Made by a program: the position numbers and the translations under genes
Part shown: positions 5,786-7,433 of the stretch, piece after piece
Position numbering within the stretch: the stretch's first letter is position 1
How the letters are laid out: every line of letters starts with the position of its first letter
Assembly: GCA_020443005.1 (NCBI GenBank)
Contig: JAGRJA010000208.1
Span: 1-7,433, forward strand
DNA length: 7,433 bases
Direction of reading: 5' to 3'
Source: Pseudomonadales bacterium
Lineage (GTDB): Bacteria > Pseudomonadota > Gammaproteobacteria > Pseudomonadales > UBA7239
Notes under the pieces: model-generated
Told to the model about the DNA's origin: nothing
Databases searched by the model: none
The model's input: the letters and a program-made list of their open reading frames with translations, nothing else

Positions 5786-5934
5786 GCCAGCACGCTTCCT
5801 GTTTGCCGGCTTCCCTTCCTGTGCGGTTTGCTTCCTTTCGGTGGTATCACTTGTTGTTATAGGGCTAGGAGTGTGCCAGATAAGGTATGGGGCTTACAAG
5901 GTTTTTAGTGCTGCGGCTGACAATACGGCCAGAT
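5786..5934 (-). other. Leader of the HIT-PH-HNH gene series, with possible weak promoter and repeated AGGAAG
   Basis: This 149-base gap between brnA and the HIT gene holds no convincing small frame on the minus strand. TATAAC (5856-5861) could be a -10 box, but no good -35 hexamer lies 16-18 bases upstream. Downstream of it the leader carries three copies of the SD-like AGGAAG at 5831-5836, 5815-5820 and 5795-5800; the last serves the HIT ATG. There is no hairpin plus T-run after brnA, so read-through from brnTA into the HIT gene is possible. Confidence 0.35.
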
Positions 5935-6216
5935 TCAGTTTTTATCGCTTGCTCTGCTTGCCTTTACATCTTCAGCCAGCCAAACCTTGATCAGTGACTG
6001 ATAGGGGATATCCCGGCGATTCGCTTCAACCTTGATACTTTCGAGCAGGCTTTCCGGCAACCGAATTGAGATAGTTTTTGTAGAGGGTTTGAGGTTGGGC
6101 AAACTGACAGCACTGGCCTTGCTCCAGTCCAGATAATCACTGCTGTCGTGCGTCTCCCAAAAAGCACGCTCTTCGCTTTCACTTTTAAATTTTGGCACTT
6201 TAGCGGTTTTGTTCAT
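5935..6216 (-). CDS. brnA: BrnA-type CopG/ribbon-helix-helix antitoxin
   Basis: This is a 93-residue protein. I chose ATG 6216 rather than the upstream frame opening at 6261 because AAGGAG lies 10 bases upstream and the product then begins MNKTAKVPKFKSESEERAFW, the usual start of this family. The N-terminal half (7-40; FKSESEERAFWETHDSSDYL and LDWSKA) binds the toxin. The C-terminal half (about 47-82; TKTISIRLPESLLESIKVEA, NRRDIPYQSLIKVWLAE) is a ribbon-helix-helix DNA-binding fold for autorepression. It overlaps the toxin gene by 17 bases (6200-6216), so the two are translationally coupled, with the toxin first as in brnTA operons. The role is to neutralise BrnT and, with it, repress the operon. 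Confidence 0.88.
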   Translation of the reverse strand: MNKTAKVPKFKSESEERAFWETHDSSDYLDWSKASAVSLPNLKPSTKTISIRLPESLLESIKVEANRRDIPYQSLIKVWLAEDVKASRASDKN

Positions 6217-6502
6217 ACAGACTTCTCTCCTTTTTATGCATATCTCTTGCCGAAATAACACGAATCAGGGTGTCGTTATTTCCCAGGGTGAAGCTGACAT
6301 GCAGCTTTCGCTGGCTGTCAGTTTTACCAAGTGCATGAAAGCGGCTTTCTGTATCGCTGTGCTTCGTATCCCGCAACATGAGCAAGGGCTGATTGAAAAA
6401 TACTTGCTCAGCCTCTGACCGGCTTACCTCATGTTTGCTTTCACTTTTTCGGGCGTTGCCTTCATCCCAGTCAAAGCCGCTAATTTCATTCAGATCAATC
6501 AC
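6200..6502 (-). CDS. brnT: BrnT-type ribonuclease toxin
   Basis: This is a 100-residue protein starting at GTG 6502; an in-frame TAA at 6514-6512 rules out a longer start. Family motifs are in order: FDWDEGNARKSESKHEVS (10-27), EAEQVFF (30-36), SRFHALGKT (53-61), LIRVISARDMHKKERSLYE (79-97). BrnT is a small RelE-fold toxin that cleaves RNA and slows growth when its antitoxin is lost. The conserved W-D, K-H, R-x-I-S-A-R and K-E-R-x-x-Y positions are all present, so it looks intact. The GTG start and weak Shine-Dalgarno suggest low translation. It is the first gene of the pair, with brnA overlapping its 3' end, and lies 51 bases downstream of the lipoprotein stop with its own promoter signals. 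Confidence 0.87.
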   Translation of the reverse strand: MIDLNEISGFDWDEGNARKSESKHEVSRSEAEQVFFNQPLLMLRDTKHSDTESRFHALGKTDSQRKLHVSFTLGNNDTLIRVISARDMHKKERSLYEQNR

Positions 6503-6506
6503 AGCT

Positions 6507-6525
6507 GTATATTACCATTATATAC
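6507..6525. promoter_or_regulatory. Inverted repeat, probable BrnT/BrnA operator
   Basis: GTATAT, 7 bases, ATATAC: 6-base arms at 6507-6512 and 6520-6525. It lies over the -10 region of the brnTA promoter and ends 4 bases before the toxin GTG. BrnA is known to repress its own operon in the founding Brucella system, and a short palindrome here is the expected site for a ribbon-helix-helix dimer. The role is inferred; the repeat is seen. Confidence 0.5.
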
Positions 6526-6539
6526 ATAAATCCTGTAAA
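6511..6539 (-). promoter_or_regulatory. brnTA promoter region
   Basis: Two readings are possible. TTTACA (6534-6539) with a 17-base spacer and GGTAAT (6511-6516) would place the RNA start close to the GTG at 6502, giving an almost leaderless toxin message. Alternatively, the consensus TATAAT at 6517-6522 is the -10 box but lacks a good -35. Both lie under the operator repeat. Confidence 0.45.
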
Positions 6540-6553
6540 CAATACTGATCTGA

Positions 6554-7183
6554 CTATTCCGGCAGGCAGGATTGCAGGGCCAGCTCAATCACCTGCTGCA
6601 TGGCGGCAAGAATGGCGTTTTCAACTTCAGCCCTGTTGGGACCTGTTTTTTTATCAACAACATAGGGCACGCCGGTTTTGGCCTGGCAGGTTGCGGGGCT
6701 GGTGCTGGCAGCAGCCAGAGTGAATTCAAGTTCGGCCATGATGGCAGCAGGCAGTTGGCCGGGGTTGAGGCTGATATCGCCGGCTACGCCGAGGGGGCCG
6801 GTGAGAAAACCGATATTGTTGTTGCGCTTGATCACCTGTTGCAGGTTGTTGTAGACCGCAAAACGCCTGACCACGATACTGCTGCTGGCGGGTAACCGCT
6901 GTTGTTGCCGGCTGAGGCTATCGCGCAGGAACTGTATTTTATCGGGCTGCACTTCGTTATCGGCTAAACGGAAGATGCCGTAGTTGTCGCTGGTGATAAT
7001 CAGCGAAAGACTTTTGGCGCCAAGATCGGCTGCCGGCCGGGCATCTTCCAGCGTGAACGCGGGTGTGATACCGGAGGGCTGGTAGCTGTACTGGAATGGA
7101 ACGGGGGTGCCGCAGCCTTGCAGGGTGAGCAAGGCAATCACGAAAAGTGCAAGAACGGGTTTGGTCAAAGCGGGTGTTTTCAT
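6554..7183 (-). CDS. Putative lipoprotein of unknown function
   Basis: This is a 209-residue protein from ATG 7183, with AAGGA 7 bases upstream. The N-terminus is MKTPALTKPVLALFVIALL followed by a lipobox LQGC with Cys24 as the lipidation site. Gly follows the Cys and no Asp is at +2, so outer-membrane sorting is likely in a gammaproteobacterium. The mature part has a Pro/Tyr-rich start, a beta-rich middle (KSLSLIITSDNYGIFRLAD; SSIVVRRFAVYNN, 101-113), a Gly-rich hydrophobic stretch (GFLTGPLGVAGDI, 125-137) and a C-terminal helix (187-204). Two further cysteines (C166, C206) could form a disulfide. I do not recognise the family. It has its own promoter and no clear terminator after it. Confidence 0.75.
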   Translation of the reverse strand: MKTPALTKPVLALFVIALLTLQGCGTPVPFQYSYQPSGITPAFTLEDARPAADLGAKSLSLIITSDNYGIFRLADNEVQPDKIQFLRDSLSRQQQRLPASSSIVVRRFAVYNNLQQVIKRNNNIGFLTGPLGVAGDISLNPGQLPAAIMAELEFTLAAASTSPATCQAKTGVPYVVDKKTGPNRAEVENAILAAMQQVIELALQSCLPE

Positions 7184-7233
7184 CCTGATATCCTTATCAA
7201 GTGGTTGGTTTAGACGAGCGTGTTGCGAGCGCG

Positions 7234-7262
7234 ATTATAGCGACATAATTGAAATATGCCAG
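7234..7262 (-). promoter_or_regulatory. Sigma70-like promoter for the lipoprotein gene
   Basis: CTGGCA (7257-7262, 4 of 6 to TTGACA), a 17-base spacer, and a perfect TATAAT (7234-7239) on the minus strand. Transcription would start near 7227, giving a leader of about 40-45 bases before ATG 7183. It lies just after the terminator of the upstream gene, as expected. Confidence 0.65.
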
Positions 7263-7296
7263 CCGACGCGAATGGTGAGCAACAGGGGATGTGAAG

Positions 7297-7342
7297 GCAA
7301 AAACCTCGCTACAGCCAAAGCAGGCGGCGCGAGGTTTTTTGC
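7297..7342 (-). terminator. Strong Rho-independent terminator, probably bidirectional
   Basis: The perfect stem GCAAAAACCTCGC / GCGAGGTTTTTGC has arms at 7297-7309 and 7329-7342 (one extra T in the right arm on the plus strand) and a 19-base loop. With A-runs on one side and T-runs on the other it can end transcripts in either direction. It starts 10 bases beyond the stop of the partial gene at the right edge and separates it from the lipoprotein gene. Confidence 0.85.
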
Positions 7343-7352
7343 AGGTTAGGCT

Positions 7353-7433
7353 TTACCAGTTGTAGCTGCTTTTGCCGCTATTACCACTATTGCCGTTTCG
7401 GTTACCAGCGGGTTTGCGGACAGCCGGTTTGCC
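7353..7433 (-). CDS. C-terminal tail of an unidentified protein (Gly/Asn/Ser/Lys-rich), N-terminus outside window
   Basis: Only the last 26 codons and the stop (TAA 7355-7353) are inside. The tail begins GKPAVRKPAGNRNGN, then repeats SGNSG, and ends KSSYNW. A basic, Gly/Asn-rich disordered tail of this kind is common in RNA-binding proteins such as DEAD-box helicases, but the fragment is too short to identify the protein. The frame is supported by the strong terminator placed directly after the stop. Confidence 0.5.
   Translation of the reverse strand, partial: GKPAVRKPAGNRNGNSGNSGKSSYNW

Noticed and set aside
5501..5908. 135-codon plus-strand frame opposite the HIT gene
   Set aside because: It is antisense to the HIT gene with its full catalytic triad; the composition mirrors that gene's codons.
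1..7433. CRISPR array, tRNA or rRNA genes
   Set aside because: No regularly spaced repeats and no cloverleaf or rRNA-like stretches were seen on either strand by eye.

Overview
The window is a 7.4-kb piece of a bacterial chromosome in which every supportable gene lies on the minus strand, so it reads from the right end to the left. The gene families (HIT hydrolase, bacterial PH-domain membrane protein, BrnT/BrnA, a Rieske oxygenase, a DUF4399 periplasmic protein and a PPOX flavoprotein) and the strong Shine-Dalgarno and sigma70-like signals suggest a gammaproteobacterium, possibly a marine or soil relative of Cellvibrio. That placement is an impression from gene style, not from a marker gene.

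Right to left: (1) the C-terminal end of an unidentified protein with a Gly/Asn/Ser/Lys-rich tail (7353-7433), followed by a strong hairpin terminator (7297-7342). (2) A sigma70-like promoter (7234-7262) driving an unrecognised lipoprotein (6554-7183). (3) A BrnT/BrnA type II toxin-antitoxin pair (5935-6502), with an inverted repeat over its promoter. (4) A 149-base leader, then a tight series: HIT hydrolase, PH-domain membrane protein, HNH nuclease A, HNH nuclease B, a 32-codon remnant of a NYN-domain nuclease gene, a PIN-like nuclease, a Rieske oxygenase, a DUF4399 secreted protein and a PPOX-family flavoprotein cut by the left edge. HIT/PH and PH/HNH-A overlap by 4 bases (ATGA and GTGA). 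The other gaps are 4 to 69 bases, and I see no terminator between them.

The most interesting part is 2516-4553. Two different HNH nuclease genes are clearly AT-richer than the flanking genes (hand-counted lines give about 33-42% G+C, against 65% for a line in the HIT gene). They use non-ATG starts (GTG and TTG). They sit between the stop codon of the PH gene and the surviving first 32 codons of a NYN nuclease gene. This looks like an acquired nuclease cassette, plausibly a defence module, placed in a small-nuclease neighbourhood (HNH, HNH, NYN remnant, PIN). At the PH/HNH-A junction the message carries G6-A-G5 directly before the overlapping stop and start. A one-base gain in that tract, or a -1 slip of the ribosome, would fuse the membrane protein in frame to the nuclease.

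The left third (Rieske, DUF4399, PPOX) looks like an ordinary oxidative-metabolism or stress cluster with unknown substrate. No RNA genes, CRISPR array, transposase or flanking target-site repeats were found.
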